NCBI GenBank assembly: GCA_900660155.1 | Contig: CABFPE010000121.1 | Coordinates: 986,636 to 1,017,169, forward strand | From: Hofstenia miamia | Taxonomy: Eukaryota > Xenacoelomorpha > Acoela > Hofsteniidae | Reading direction: 5' to 3' | DNA: 30,534 nucleotides | In this document: positions 11,660 through 21,700 of the stretch, piece by piece | How the letters are laid out: the number at the start of each line of letters is the position of its first letter | How positions within the stretch are numbered: the stretch's first letter is position 1 | The notes under the pieces: generated by a model | The model's input: only the letters and a program-made list of their open reading frames with translations | Database searches by the model: none | Told to the model about the DNA's origin: nothing | Translations under genes and position numbers: made by a program

Positions 11660-12117
11660 GGCCGTACAATATCTTAGCACCTCTGTACAACATTCAACAT
11701 AAAGACTTTAACATAGCACATAAAGTTATGACGGCATTGGTCAGAGCAGCAAACCTCATTACGTCATGGTCTCCCTTTGCAGTTCCTTCTAGTGGTAACA
11801 TATCGTATACTGATGCTTCCTTGTATTCTTTAGGAATAGTCCGTCCAGATAAGGCAGAATTTTCTTTTCGCTCCACATCATTTTCTCATATCTTCAGAAA
11901 GGAACTCCAGGCATTTTTAGTGGCAGCTGACATAGCATCCCCTGGTGACACTATACTTATGGATTCATGGCCCTTAGCACGGGCATTAAGGTCAGGAAGT
12001 CTCAAAGGAGGAACCTACTTAGAAAATATTCTCGCCACACTTATGGTCTTCTCTAAAGACTTAATCATTTTTTGGATAGAGTCAGCTCTCAATCTCGCCG
12101 ATGGTCCCTCTTGATGT
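11653..12117 (+). pseudogene. RNase H domain of the inserted retroelement
   Basis: 153 codons. Four catalytic acids stand at the expected places: Asp54 (SYTDAS), Glu84 (RKELQAF), Asp104 (LMDSWPL) and Asp150 (SALNLADGPS). The frame stops immediately after ADGPS, at a TGA where related elements usually carry Arg; a CpG decay of an Arg codon would explain it. The domain would degrade the RNA strand during reverse transcription. No further coding follows. The block S/A-L-N-x-A-D-x-P-S is shared by several RT-RNase H families including DIRS-like and pararetroviral ones, so it does not decide the family. Confidence 0.75.
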
Positions 12118-12298
12118 TTTTCACAGTTTTTACCTCCACTCATATTTCCTACATAGACTTGTTTTTTATTTAGTGCAGTTTTAGAGTGATAATTTTTATT
12201 ACCTTTTTGCCAACAATTGTAAAATGTATATACGTCATTGCTTTGCCCTTTATATGTTTTGGTATAAATACCGAAATTTTTGTTAAAATTTTAGTTCG

Positions 12299-12989
12299 AA
12301 AAAAAAGAGAAACAGAAGCACTGATAATGGCAGCACAGGAGCAAGCAATAAGAACAAACTGGGTGAAGAAGCATATAGACAAAAGAGTAGAAGTAAGTGA
12401 TAAGTGTAGGCTATGTAAGAAAGAGGTAGAGACAGTAGATCATCTGATAGCAGGGTGTGAGAAGTTGGCACAGAATGAGTATAAGTTCAGGCATGACAAG
12501 GTGGGAAGAATGGTACACTAGAGTTTGAGCAAGCAGCATGGGTTAGAAGCAGGAGACAAGTGGTATGAGCACAAGCCACAGGGACTCATAGAGAATGATA
12601 AGGTTAAGATATTGTGGTACTTCAACATCCAGACAAGCAAGGTAGTAGAAGCACAGAGGCCAGACATAGTAGTGGTAGACAAAGAGAAAAGATTAGGAAC
12701 AGTAATAGACGTAGCAGTACCAAAGAACAGAAATGTAGAAAGCAAAGAGAAAGAGAAAATAGACAAGTACAGAGAGTTAGCAGAGGAAATAGAAAGGCTG
12801 TGGAAGTTAAAGAAAGTTGAAGTAGTCCCGGTAGTTGTAGGAGAACTAGGAGCAGTGAGTAAGAAGCATAAGAGATACTTGGAGGAGTTGGGAGTACCAA
12901 AGTGGGGAGGAGCAGTAGCACAGAAGGCAGCATTGTTAGGAACAGCTAGGGTCCTGAGGAAAGCTCTCAGACTCCCTGGGAACTGGTGA
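12299..12989 (+). pseudogene. R4/Dong element: zinc knuckle and restriction-like endonuclease
   Basis: From about 12310 the frame reads ETEALIMAAQEQAIRTNWV, then a CCHC knuckle (CRLC, 8 residues, His, 4 residues, Cys). The restriction-enzyme-like endonuclease core follows: RPDIVVVDK with a second Asp 14 residues on (TVIDVAVP), then KEKEKIDKY and VVPVVVGELG. It ends ALRLPGNW and TGA at 12987. This enzyme nicks the target DNA for reverse transcription. One in-frame TAG (12519-12521) interrupts it between GRMVH and SLSKQHG; otherwise it is intact and is the best preserved part of the element. Confidence 0.85.
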
Positions 12990-13059
12990 GTTCCCCGAGC
13001 TGAGAGGGATACCAGCATGAAGCTGTGAGATGCAATAATAATAATAATAATAATAATAA
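12990..13059 (+). repeat. Short 3' tail of R4/Dong element and (TAA)n microsatellite
   Basis: A 44-base untranslated tail ends TGAGATGC, directly followed by (AAT)n at 13034-13059. This is the expected 3' junction for an element primed within a TAA repeat. Confidence 0.8.
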
Positions 13060-14610
13060 CTTCTACAGATTCAAAGAATTTTTATTAAAAGGACGTTGAT
13101 AACAATTGAATATCATTAAGGCAAATTATTCTTCAAAAATCTACGACATTTAAACGTTTTATACAGAGCATATTAAATAAATGAAACTCAATTAAAATAA
13201 TTATGCTAAGTGAATATAATAAATTAACGTTAATAAAACAGTAAAAAGAGGTAAAATAAATAATTGATAAAAATAGAAATTTCACGAGTTACTGTATATT
13301 TTTTGCATAAATATATTTTATTCGATTATCTAAATCTACAGCAAAAGCAGCCTAAGTGATATGTAACAATTACAAGTAGCATTATGATTTGAGTTCTAAA
13401 ATATTAATGAAATCTCTAAGTAATGACAAATTGCAAAAAATGAGAAAATCTGAGATTGAATTCATAATCAAAAATATTACTCAGTTTTACTTCTATACAG
13501 ACGCAGGTAATTGATACTGATATCATTGCTCACAACACCAGACCTCAAATCAACTATTACAAATTACTTAATTATTTTCTGACTTTTTCTCAAAATATAC
13601 TAAAAGTATTTTGCAAAAAATATTTAGCTGTCAGGGTTGTAATGACAACCGATTTGTTTTTGGAATTTTGATATGTACTTCTAAATGTGAGTATATATTG
13701 TTTTTACAATGTTTTCCATAATAAATTACGTCAAAATTTCTAATTTTTATGATTTTGGCAATCAATACATGGAATATAGTTATAAATTCTGATAGGTCAT
13801 TTTAATACAGGTAAAACAAGTAATCAACAAACACCATTGTTATAGGTTGATTCAACATATCAATTATAGTTTATATTTGGATTTTAATTAATATTCATTT
13901 TTTATTTTGAGTCATTTATTGAAAAGTGTGTTGTGGGCTGTGTGTATTTATAACTGTCATATCGCGATCTTTATCAACTTCTTTGTAAAATGGATGATTG
14001 ACTTTACACTTAGTAAAATTTTCAAAAAACATTTACAAAGCACCAGGTATCAGAGGCGTAAACAAATAATGAGCAAAGTAATTGCTGATATTGAAAAACA
14101 TTTTCTTTCCATTGTCGTAATCTACTAATTCTAACAAACTACATAAATATTTTGTGAAAATAATTTGCTCAATTATTTTGAAAAAGTTTTTAAGCAAATG
14201 TGAATTAAAGTTTACTATTTGCAATTTCGTTCGTAGCTGGTCCCAAAGGGGTTGTCGCCCCCCTCCCCTAAAGTAATTTTGATTAGTTAAATAAAAAAAC
14301 TCTTATCAAAACATTAAAAACATTTAAAAACTAAGTCGGGAAATGCATTTTTAGGCTCAACTTTTCCAATATGATCAAGACCATCAAAAAGCCTCCTGAT
14401 CTTATCCTTTCAATGTCAGAGCCGATCTACTAATTTTTTATTGATTCAAACTAAGAACTAAGTATAAAATATCGCAGCTGTTAACAGCTTTTTTAGCTGT
14501 TAACATCAAAATGGGAAGCCCTGATAATCAACTTACAGTGATACAGTTCAAATAATCAATGTTTTTCATTTGAATTTTACTGAAAATGCGGCGTTAAAAC
14601 ATATAATTTC
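13060..14610. other. AT-rich spacer, no recognised gene
   Basis: Open stretches on both strands around 13907-14224 have no family motif. A hairpin lies at 14480-14504. A short C-rich patch at 14236-14272 resembles the ends of some non-autonomous elements but has no partner nearby. Confidence 0.5.
14480..14504. repeat. Perfect 10-bp hairpin GTTAACAGCT / AGCTGTTAAC
   Basis: The arms are separated by five T. The left arm is also part of a 14-bp palindrome (AGCTGTTAACAGCT). It could be a fold-back remnant or a structured DNA site. No gene is close enough to suggest a transcription terminator. Confidence 0.6.
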
Positions 14611-14626
14611 TCTTAACCCTATCACG

Positions 14627-15402
14627 CCTGTAAAGACTTTAAAGTCTATTATACCTATGATAAGCCCATTCATTACTCATGCATGGTGTAAATTTGATTG
14701 ACATCAAAGCTTGCTATTGTTGGATGCTGCCATACTACATCCAATCACATTTATTGTATATATTTTCTATTGTCCCAAGAACTTTTGAATATTAATGCCC
14801 GTACTTTTACAAAATTAATATGAAAATTAATGTATTTTACAATTTATATTTTGAATTTATGTTGTGTTAATTTTATTAGTTTTGAAATAATCATACACTC
14901 ATAAAAAAATCTCTTGTATTTAATAAAAAATATCTTGAAATTTATTCAATTAATCAATTTTTTATGTAAATCACTTTATTAAATGTAAAAAAATGTCCTT
15001 GCATATAAATGCTAACAATTAGCAAATAAATAATGGCTTTTTTAAACTTCATTAAAATATGATCTTATAATTAAATTTATAAATACATTATTTTAGTGAA
15101 TATAAATAAATGCTTATACTAAACGAATATTACTAATTATTATACACTTTGAGATGTCATGTGGCAATCTTGCATAAATTATTTCTATATATAATCGTTG
15201 AATTCAAAAAGGTGTTTCAAATAAGAGAATTATATCTAAAAATCAACAAATGAGGTTTCTATTTTCATAATAAGAAATATATTTACTAGAAAAATACGAG
15301 ATTTTTTCTGAGTGTATCTTTTAGAACAATAACTATTTTGCATTATTTTATTACTATACTGGATGTACTGCAGCAAATTGTGAACTTTAAAGTCCTTACA
15401 GG
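14627..15402. mobile_element. MITE-like element with 19-bp terminal inverted repeats
   Basis: CCTGTAAAGACTTTAAAGT at 14627-14645 is matched by its inverted complement at 15384-15402 with one mismatch. The 740-bp interior is AT-rich and non-coding. The left repeat is preceded by TTAACCCTATCACG (14613-14626), which looks like a piggyBac-type terminus (TTAA target then CCCT). The right side lacks the matching AGGGTTAA. It may be a non-autonomous element whose right end has decayed. Confidence 0.55.
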
Positions 15403-15409
15403 AAAGTAA

Positions 15410-16575
15410 CATATTGTTGCGATTTTAGGTAGTAGATGTCATAATCTATTGGAAAGACTATTCAACCAAGTTAATATCTATTTTTGATTTACTACTAGTA
15501 TTGCAAGTATCACAAAAGGTTTTGAGCTGTGACTAGCAATGGGAATGTGTAATTCCAGACATTGAGCATGCAGCCCTGAGAGTTATCCTTGGTATTATTT
15601 GAATTGATATCAACATCTTGATACTATTATATTATAATATAACTGTGATATCCTAAATAAATATACAACCAAAATAAAAGTATATTTAACGCAATTTCAG
15701 ATTAGTGGTGGAAAGTCGATAGATTCTAAGACATTACAAGTAAAAATTGAAAAAATAGATGATATTCTAGCTAATATCGAGTTGGTTTCAGGTTCCCAAA
15801 TGTTGATTTGAGTTTCTGGACCTCGATGCTAGTTCGGGTAATTGCAGAGCCCTAATTTGAGCTGAAACCTTCTAAGTGGTAAAAATATTTTCATTAAAAT
15901 AAATCATCCCTGCATTGCAACTGATGCGAAATTTTAGAATTAAATTTGCAAAAACAAACATATTCTGCAACTAATTATACGATGCGTTTACATACAGAAT
16001 CAACTAAATGTAATATGATAACACAATTAGCTTAATTAGTTGAGTTAATAATTACATTTATAAGTTAGAAGAGGGTTACTCTAGGAATGGCTTATGATAT
16101 GTGGCACGGTTATCCTTTGATATGATGAAATTAGTTATCCTACTTGAGGTTGTAGACTTCTCTGCTGCACTCCTAAGTGTTCTGGTTGACAGCATATTGG
16201 AGGTAGTTGATATTTGAAATGAGCATTTTAGCCTAAAACTGCCTATTGATTACATAAATGTTCAATCTGTTTAGTTCTTCATTTTCAAGCAATTTTCTAT
16301 AATCCAATTATGAAATTTGGAAAACCGTAGATACAGACATTTCTTTGAGTAAATGTGTTATCGTGAGCATTTCGGCTAAATATTAATAACTATTTTTCAA
16401 TGAAAAGGTGTGAACATCTGGAGTGCGCCAATAAACTTCAAAACATTTGTTCCAAGTGTTCTACACCTTTTTACATTTAAATTAATTTAACCCAAGTTCA
16501 AATTTCTCTATGTCAATTTCAAATTAAATATATATAGAATGTCTCGATGGGGCCATCCCATGCAACATATATATA
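15410..16575. other. AT-rich spacer, no recognised gene
   Basis: No coding signature, RNA gene or repeat structure that I could support. Confidence 0.5.
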
Positions 16576-16580
16576 ACAGG

Positions 16581-16843
16581 TTTTCTACACAAATGTTAAT
16601 GGGAAATATGATTATGTGTTCTTATTGTTTACATCTTTTCGAAATTTTTTGACTTTGTATTAGCACCATCGTCATAACATATTACTCCTTAGTACGGTTA
16701 TTGCTAGCAGGAAACTGTAATAACAGTCCTATGTACATGAAATAACAGTTTCCTGCTAGTAACAATTGTACAAAGTCAGAAAATTTTGAAACGATATAAC
16801 CAAAAAAAGCGCACAATCATATTTCCCTACAAAATTTGTGTAG

Positions 16844-16848
<5 letters not shown>
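16581..16848. repeat. Fold-back (long hairpin) element
   Basis: The left arm (16581-16720) runs from TTTTCTACACAAAT through GGAAATATGATT and GACTTTGTA to GCTAGCAGGAAACTGT. The right arm (16745-16848) is its inverted complement in the same order, with a 30-bp extra piece in the left arm. The loop is about 25 bp. The right arm runs directly into an (AT)n tract, and a shorter ATATATATA precedes the left arm, so the element may have inserted in an AT repeat. No coding capacity. Confidence 0.75.

Positions 16849-16891
<43 letters not shown>
16847..16891. repeat. (AT)n microsatellite
   Basis: About 22 uninterrupted AT units at the outer edge of the fold-back element. Confidence 0.95.
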
Positions 16892-16897
<6 letters not shown>

Positions 16898-17148
16898 ACA
16901 ATAAATAACAAGTACGTTTGACAAGCACTGATCTCATTAACTCCCTGACAAAGCATTCGTTGCAGGTTGCAGGGTAAATATAATGTGTAATGATTATTAC
17001 TACCAATACAACAAAAACAATTGTATATTTAAAAAGGTAAAAATTTAGTCATCATGGTTATTAAATACTACCTGATAGTTTTTACTGAAAGCTACAATAG
17101 GATACTAGCATGTACAAAGGAAACCACATCTAGAATAATAAGCATGCA

Positions 17149-17409
17149 CTAGTTCTTGCAGTTAATAAATCGAAGGATCATTGAACGAACATCTTTGAGA
17201 AGAAACACATAAATAAGAGGATTGATGACGCCGTTCATTAGGAAAACATGCTCTGAAATGCGAATGATGTAGGCTTCGAATTGCCGTAAACAACATTGGC
17301 ATTTAAAGGAAACTTACGGATACTTTCGAGGTCGAGTAAATAACCAGTAATGAGAAAAATCCGCCAAAACTGAGACACAAAAGTCACAATTGACTCCTGG
17401 TAGTAGATC
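17149..17409 (-). pseudogene. Second, defective copy of the receptor's 3' end (exon 4 and end of exon 3)
   Basis: This is the end of the contig left of the N gap and matches 18613-18910 almost base for base. The exon 3 part is 17318-17409 and the donor GTAAGT is kept. Relative to the other copy, 37 bases are missing between 17283 and 17284. The lost stretch contains the intron's AG acceptor and the first bases of exon 4. Unspliced translation stops at the donor, so this copy cannot encode TM7 in the way the other does. One coding SNP changes Val to Leu. It is best explained as the other allele of the same locus; a tandem duplicate gene is the alternative. Confidence 0.7.
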
Positions 17410-18409
17410 NNNNNNNNNNNNNNNNNNNNNNNNNNNNNNNNNNNNNNNNNNNNNNNNNNNNNNNNNNNNNNNNNNNNNNNNNNNNNNNNNNNNNNNNNNN
17501 NNNNNNNNNNNNNNNNNNNNNNNNNNNNNNNNNNNNNNNNNNNNNNNNNNNNNNNNNNNNNNNNNNNNNNNNNNNNNNNNNNNNNNNNNNNNNNNNNNNN
17601 NNNNNNNNNNNNNNNNNNNNNNNNNNNNNNNNNNNNNNNNNNNNNNNNNNNNNNNNNNNNNNNNNNNNNNNNNNNNNNNNNNNNNNNNNNNNNNNNNNNN
17701 NNNNNNNNNNNNNNNNNNNNNNNNNNNNNNNNNNNNNNNNNNNNNNNNNNNNNNNNNNNNNNNNNNNNNNNNNNNNNNNNNNNNNNNNNNNNNNNNNNNN
17801 NNNNNNNNNNNNNNNNNNNNNNNNNNNNNNNNNNNNNNNNNNNNNNNNNNNNNNNNNNNNNNNNNNNNNNNNNNNNNNNNNNNNNNNNNNNNNNNNNNNN
17901 NNNNNNNNNNNNNNNNNNNNNNNNNNNNNNNNNNNNNNNNNNNNNNNNNNNNNNNNNNNNNNNNNNNNNNNNNNNNNNNNNNNNNNNNNNNNNNNNNNNN
18001 NNNNNNNNNNNNNNNNNNNNNNNNNNNNNNNNNNNNNNNNNNNNNNNNNNNNNNNNNNNNNNNNNNNNNNNNNNNNNNNNNNNNNNNNNNNNNNNNNNNN
18101 NNNNNNNNNNNNNNNNNNNNNNNNNNNNNNNNNNNNNNNNNNNNNNNNNNNNNNNNNNNNNNNNNNNNNNNNNNNNNNNNNNNNNNNNNNNNNNNNNNNN
18201 NNNNNNNNNNNNNNNNNNNNNNNNNNNNNNNNNNNNNNNNNNNNNNNNNNNNNNNNNNNNNNNNNNNNNNNNNNNNNNNNNNNNNNNNNNNNNNNNNNNN
18301 NNNNNNNNNNNNNNNNNNNNNNNNNNNNNNNNNNNNNNNNNNNNNNNNNNNNNNNNNNNNNNNNNNNNNNNNNNNNNNNNNNNNNNNNNNNNNNNNNNNN
18401 NNNNNNNNN
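17410..18409. other. Assembly gap, 1000 N
   Basis: Exactly 1000 undetermined bases. No content can be inferred. Given the flanking duplicated ends, the real distance may be zero or negative. Confidence 0.99.
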
Positions 18410-18612
18410 GATCTCATGAACTCCCTGACCAAGCAGGGTAAATATAATGTGTAATGATTATTACTACCAATACAACAAAAACAATTGTATATTTAAAAAG
18501 GTAAAAATTTAGTCATCATGGTTATTAAATACTACCTGATAGTTTTTACTGAAAGCTACAATAGGATACTAGCATGTACAAAGGAAACCACATCTAGAAT
18601 AATAAGCATGCA

Positions 18613-18769
18613 CTAGTTCTTGCAGTTAATAAATCGAAGGATCATTGAACGAACATCTTTGAGAAGAAACACATAAATAAGAGGATTGATGACGCCGTTC
18701 ATTAGGAAAACATGCTCTGAAATGCGAATGATGTAGGCTTCGAATTGAGACAACATGTAAAACTGCGAC
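18613..18769 (-). CDS. Exon 4 of LDLa-GPCR: TM7 and C-terminus
   Basis: Follows a 49-nt intron (18770-18818; GTAAGT to ATTTAG), which is phase-consistent. It encodes 51 residues: the end of the third extracellular loop, TM7 with NPLIY, a short intracellular tail beginning LLKDVRSM and ending in NCKN, then TAG. The tail of about 15 residues is very short for a rhodopsin-type receptor. An alternative acceptor 7 nt downstream (CAG at 18763) would change the frame unless paired with another donor. Confidence 0.8.
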
Positions 18770-21700
18770 CTAAATGTCCGAAAACCGTAAACAACATTGG
18801 CATTTAAAGGAAACTTACGGATACTTTCGAGGTCGAGTAAATACCCAGTAATGAGAAAAATCCGCCAAAACTGAGACACAAAAATCACAATTGACTCCTG
18901 GTAGTAGATCCTTAGAAGAAATTATTGAAATGATTTGAACAGCATGCAGAATTTTAATGATTTTGTGATATAATAAAGGCAGACTGCAGATTAGATAGAA
19001 CAAACTACTTGCAATACAAACTTTTGTAAACCGCTTTTGAGCAGAAGCTAACCTTAAGCTTTTCACCTTAAGGGAAATTCTCAAAATGTAGACATACACT
19101 ATGATCTGTACTAAAAAAGGAAGTATTATTGTAGATAGCAATTCAATAAATAAATTTATTAATGTTGATGTAGGATCAATCTCTACAGGTAGACTAGCAG
19201 AAATTTTTGAGATTTTTTGAAAATCCAGTAAACCGAAAACGCAATTTATACTAAGATCAAAAATTACCCATCTCGAACTAGAATTCATAAAATCCCATTT
19301 ACTTCGTTCTGCATACCAAGCGCTGAGACCGAGTGCTAAACTCACTAACCCAATCAAAACACAGAATCGATTCCTTCTACAAATGATCCTTTTTGCAGAA
19401 TGTGGAAATTTAATGAAGATTAAACGTTCTAAAGCAAGCACCATTAGGATGAATGGAGAAAGAAATTGATTGATTCCACGAGTGAAATTAATAATCTTGC
19501 AAAAGTATAAATATCCAGGAGGCTTCAGGTACTTGCCATGAGTAGTGTATACAAGGACATCTCCGAAAATCAAGTTTGGAAAGAAAAGTTCACAAAAAAG
19601 TAAAGACATTCTGATTGTGAGATTGACTGCGTCTACGAAAGAGCTTAAGAAGAGAAATAGATAATTAAGATTTTTTTGTTTTATTACGTAGATATAGAAA
19701 ATGTAGCAAAGTCCAATGTTAGCAGGTATGCCTATTGATATTCCAAGAAAGCATACTATGTTGTTGGTAACAAGAAGTGATTTGAATGACATTTTTGACA
19801 TTGATTGATATAAGTATCTCTTTTCATGGAACTTTTTCTGCCAGTCGTTATCAATACAAGGAGGTGACGGCTTCACACGAATCTTTGCTATGTATTGTTG
19901 GAAGAACTCAAACGCTTGATTCTAAAAAACACACTTCAATTTGAAATGTATTTTGCATAATTTTGATTTAATGATTCAAGACAAATATCATATAGAAATT
20001 TAATCAAGTAGAAATTGAAGACTTTCGTTTTAGTAGTCAAATTTATTAATTGAAGGGTTGCAGGGTACGAAAAAGAAGAGCCCCATTTATTTTTTTTGCT
20101 CGAGATTCCTTAATTGCTATTTTCAGTCCTACAGTCTTTTTGTGTCTTAAATTTCACTTGTAAATTATTTTACTAGTGTTTTTACTGTATAACTATGTTA
20201 ATTAACCTCAAATAATTAGATAGTACTTTGCAGTTGTAAGGCTTTTTATAGCATATACTGGCAAGATTTATAAAAATGTAATGCAATATACATTTGGTAA
20301 AAAAATTTCTAGTTATTTGTGTAAGGGCTTAGATAAGGTCGGGGTGTTTGATGGACTTCCTGTGCTCTCTGATTTTGATTAACTTATAACTAACAGTGCA
20401 CAAAGGATTTTCCAAATACAGTATTCTAAACATTGTAAGAGATATTATGTGATGCATTGCTTAAATTTATTGAATAATATTTTGCATAGGTATTCGAAAA
20501 CTCAATTTACGCTAGTAACCTAATCCTAACTGAAGCCAAGTTCTTGATAGCCAAAACTTAGCACTGCGTAGAATACATCGACTGCTTTGAGCACAAATGT
20601 GCGAAGTCGTATTTTGGCGAAAATCAGTTTATGCATGTTTCTTATAGAATGAAGCGCCATCTTTAATATCCAAATATTAGTTTTTCGCTTTTCTCGTTAC
20701 TTTCCAACATATAGGTAGCGATATAAAAAGGTTAAGTGTCATCTAAACGAATTTTTGGTGACGGTCTCAATATTAAAAGGCTATTTTCTCGAAATACAAA
20801 TATTGTACTTAGCACAAGTGTTCTCCAAGCAGTCGACATGATAAATTATTCTTTAATATTGTTCGGAATTTTTTGTAATTTTTTGCCGAAATTTGATCCA
20901 GTGATGAATGAACATATCGAACGAATAACGAATAAAGACGATCATGTGCACTACAAAGTAAAAGATATTCAGAAGGAGTTGATGCAATTATTGAAGAAGG
21001 CATATTAAAGCTTGTGCGCTTACTTTGGTATTTATCCTTGTTTAAGAAGCTAATGCATCAGTAATTAGCCTGTTTATCTATTTTAACATATGGCAATAGG
21101 TTATTAACGTAAGGAAGAAAACTATTTGGTAATAAGGTCATGCAAAAAATGTGCTAAAATTTCACGCCCCATAGCTTTACTGCATCTATATTGATAAAGC
21201 TAATTTTGACTAAAAGTGATTCTGAAAGTTTTTGGACTTTTAGTAACTAATTGCAAACTAACTCAAAATTATTTCATTGTGTAAATATAGCAATTGTTCT
21301 ACCATAATTTATCAAAACCAATTCAAATCCCAATTTCTTTACGTGGTCTTTAGTAATTTTGCGAGCATAAGTTTACGACAAAATATAAATTTTTCCCGAT
21401 TTTGTTACAAAGTTCTATAAAAAAGTTTCATTTAGATACCCCTAAATTAGTCTTGCTTCCAATCATTGCTAGACATTTAAGTGTGGCAATCAATATGTCT
21501 GAATTATTTTTTCAAAGCGGTTAACATAAAAAGAATTTAATTAAAAGAGAAATCTGCCGATTCAGAGACACGTCTACTTATATTTAAAAAAAATTAAATG
21601 CTAAAAAATGGTACTACCATATAACACACAATAAATTTCTCAATAAGTCTTGTGTATTTTTTTGCTAGTTCAACCCTGTATATTAAGAGTATTTTAAGAG

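Larger units (their letters stand above)
9500..12298 (+). mobile_element. Retroelement with gag-like region, RT and RNase H, inserted in the R4/Dong element
   Basis: This segment of about 2.8 kb is more GC-rich and uses different codons from its surroundings. Order: gag-like region (about 9560-10450), reverse transcriptase (10658-11659), RNase H (11653-12117). Then about 180 bases of AT-rich tail lead into the R4/Dong continuation. No protease, integrase, tyrosine recombinase or methyltransferase coding was seen, and no terminal repeats or target duplication at the junctions. The RT-RNase H layout would fit DIRS-like or other LTR/pararetroviral-type elements. I cannot place it with certainty. 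Confidence 0.6.
9099..13059 (+). mobile_element. R4/Dong-clade non-LTR retrotransposon, 5'-truncated and interrupted
   Basis: Left part 9099 to about 9500, right part about 12300 to 13033, both plus strand, lying between TAA microsatellites. The left part covers the region before and at the start of the reverse transcriptase. The right part covers the post-RT segment, zinc knuckle and endonuclease. Most of the reverse transcriptase (roughly 400 residues) is missing and its place is taken by a different retroelement (about 9500-12300). The (TAA)n flanks fit the clade's insertion preference. There is a frameshift near 9285 and a nonsense codon at 12519-12521. It is inactive. Confidence 0.75.
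16930..18910. repeat. Contig overlap duplicated around a 1000-N gap (16930-17409 and 18410-18910)
   Basis: The last 480 bases before the gap and the first 501 bases after it are the same sequence apart from SNPs, a 14-bp extra segment near 16955 in the left copy and the 37-bp deletion. Both copies begin and end at GATC. The match covers exactly the left contig's end and the right contig's start, which is the signature of two allelic contigs that overlap but were not merged. The run of exactly 1000 N is likely a placeholder length. Confidence 0.8.

Noticed and set aside
12118..12298. Tyrosine recombinase or integrase ORF after RNase H
   Set aside because: Stops in all frames and AT-rich; no catalytic motif of either enzyme.
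12518..13018. Minus-strand open frames opposite the endonuclease
   Set aside because: Antisense shadows created by the purine-rich coding strand.
14236..14272. C-rich patch as a transposon end related to 29398-29558
   Set aside because: Only a short G/C run is shared; no inverted partner nearby.
17314..18454. Long open frames running through the N gap on both strands
   Set aside because: Artefacts of reading unknown bases as open codons.
18613..18888. The continuous 92-codon frame as a separate gene
   Set aside because: It contains TM7 of the receptor, and its upstream half is the 49-nt intron plus exon 3 in another frame.
18898..18945. A 30-nt intron joining TM6 directly to the frame starting at RIYYQES
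   Set aside because: Too short for a spliceosomal intron in most animals; the 49-nt GTAAGT...TTTAG intron downstream keeps phase and needs no frameshift.
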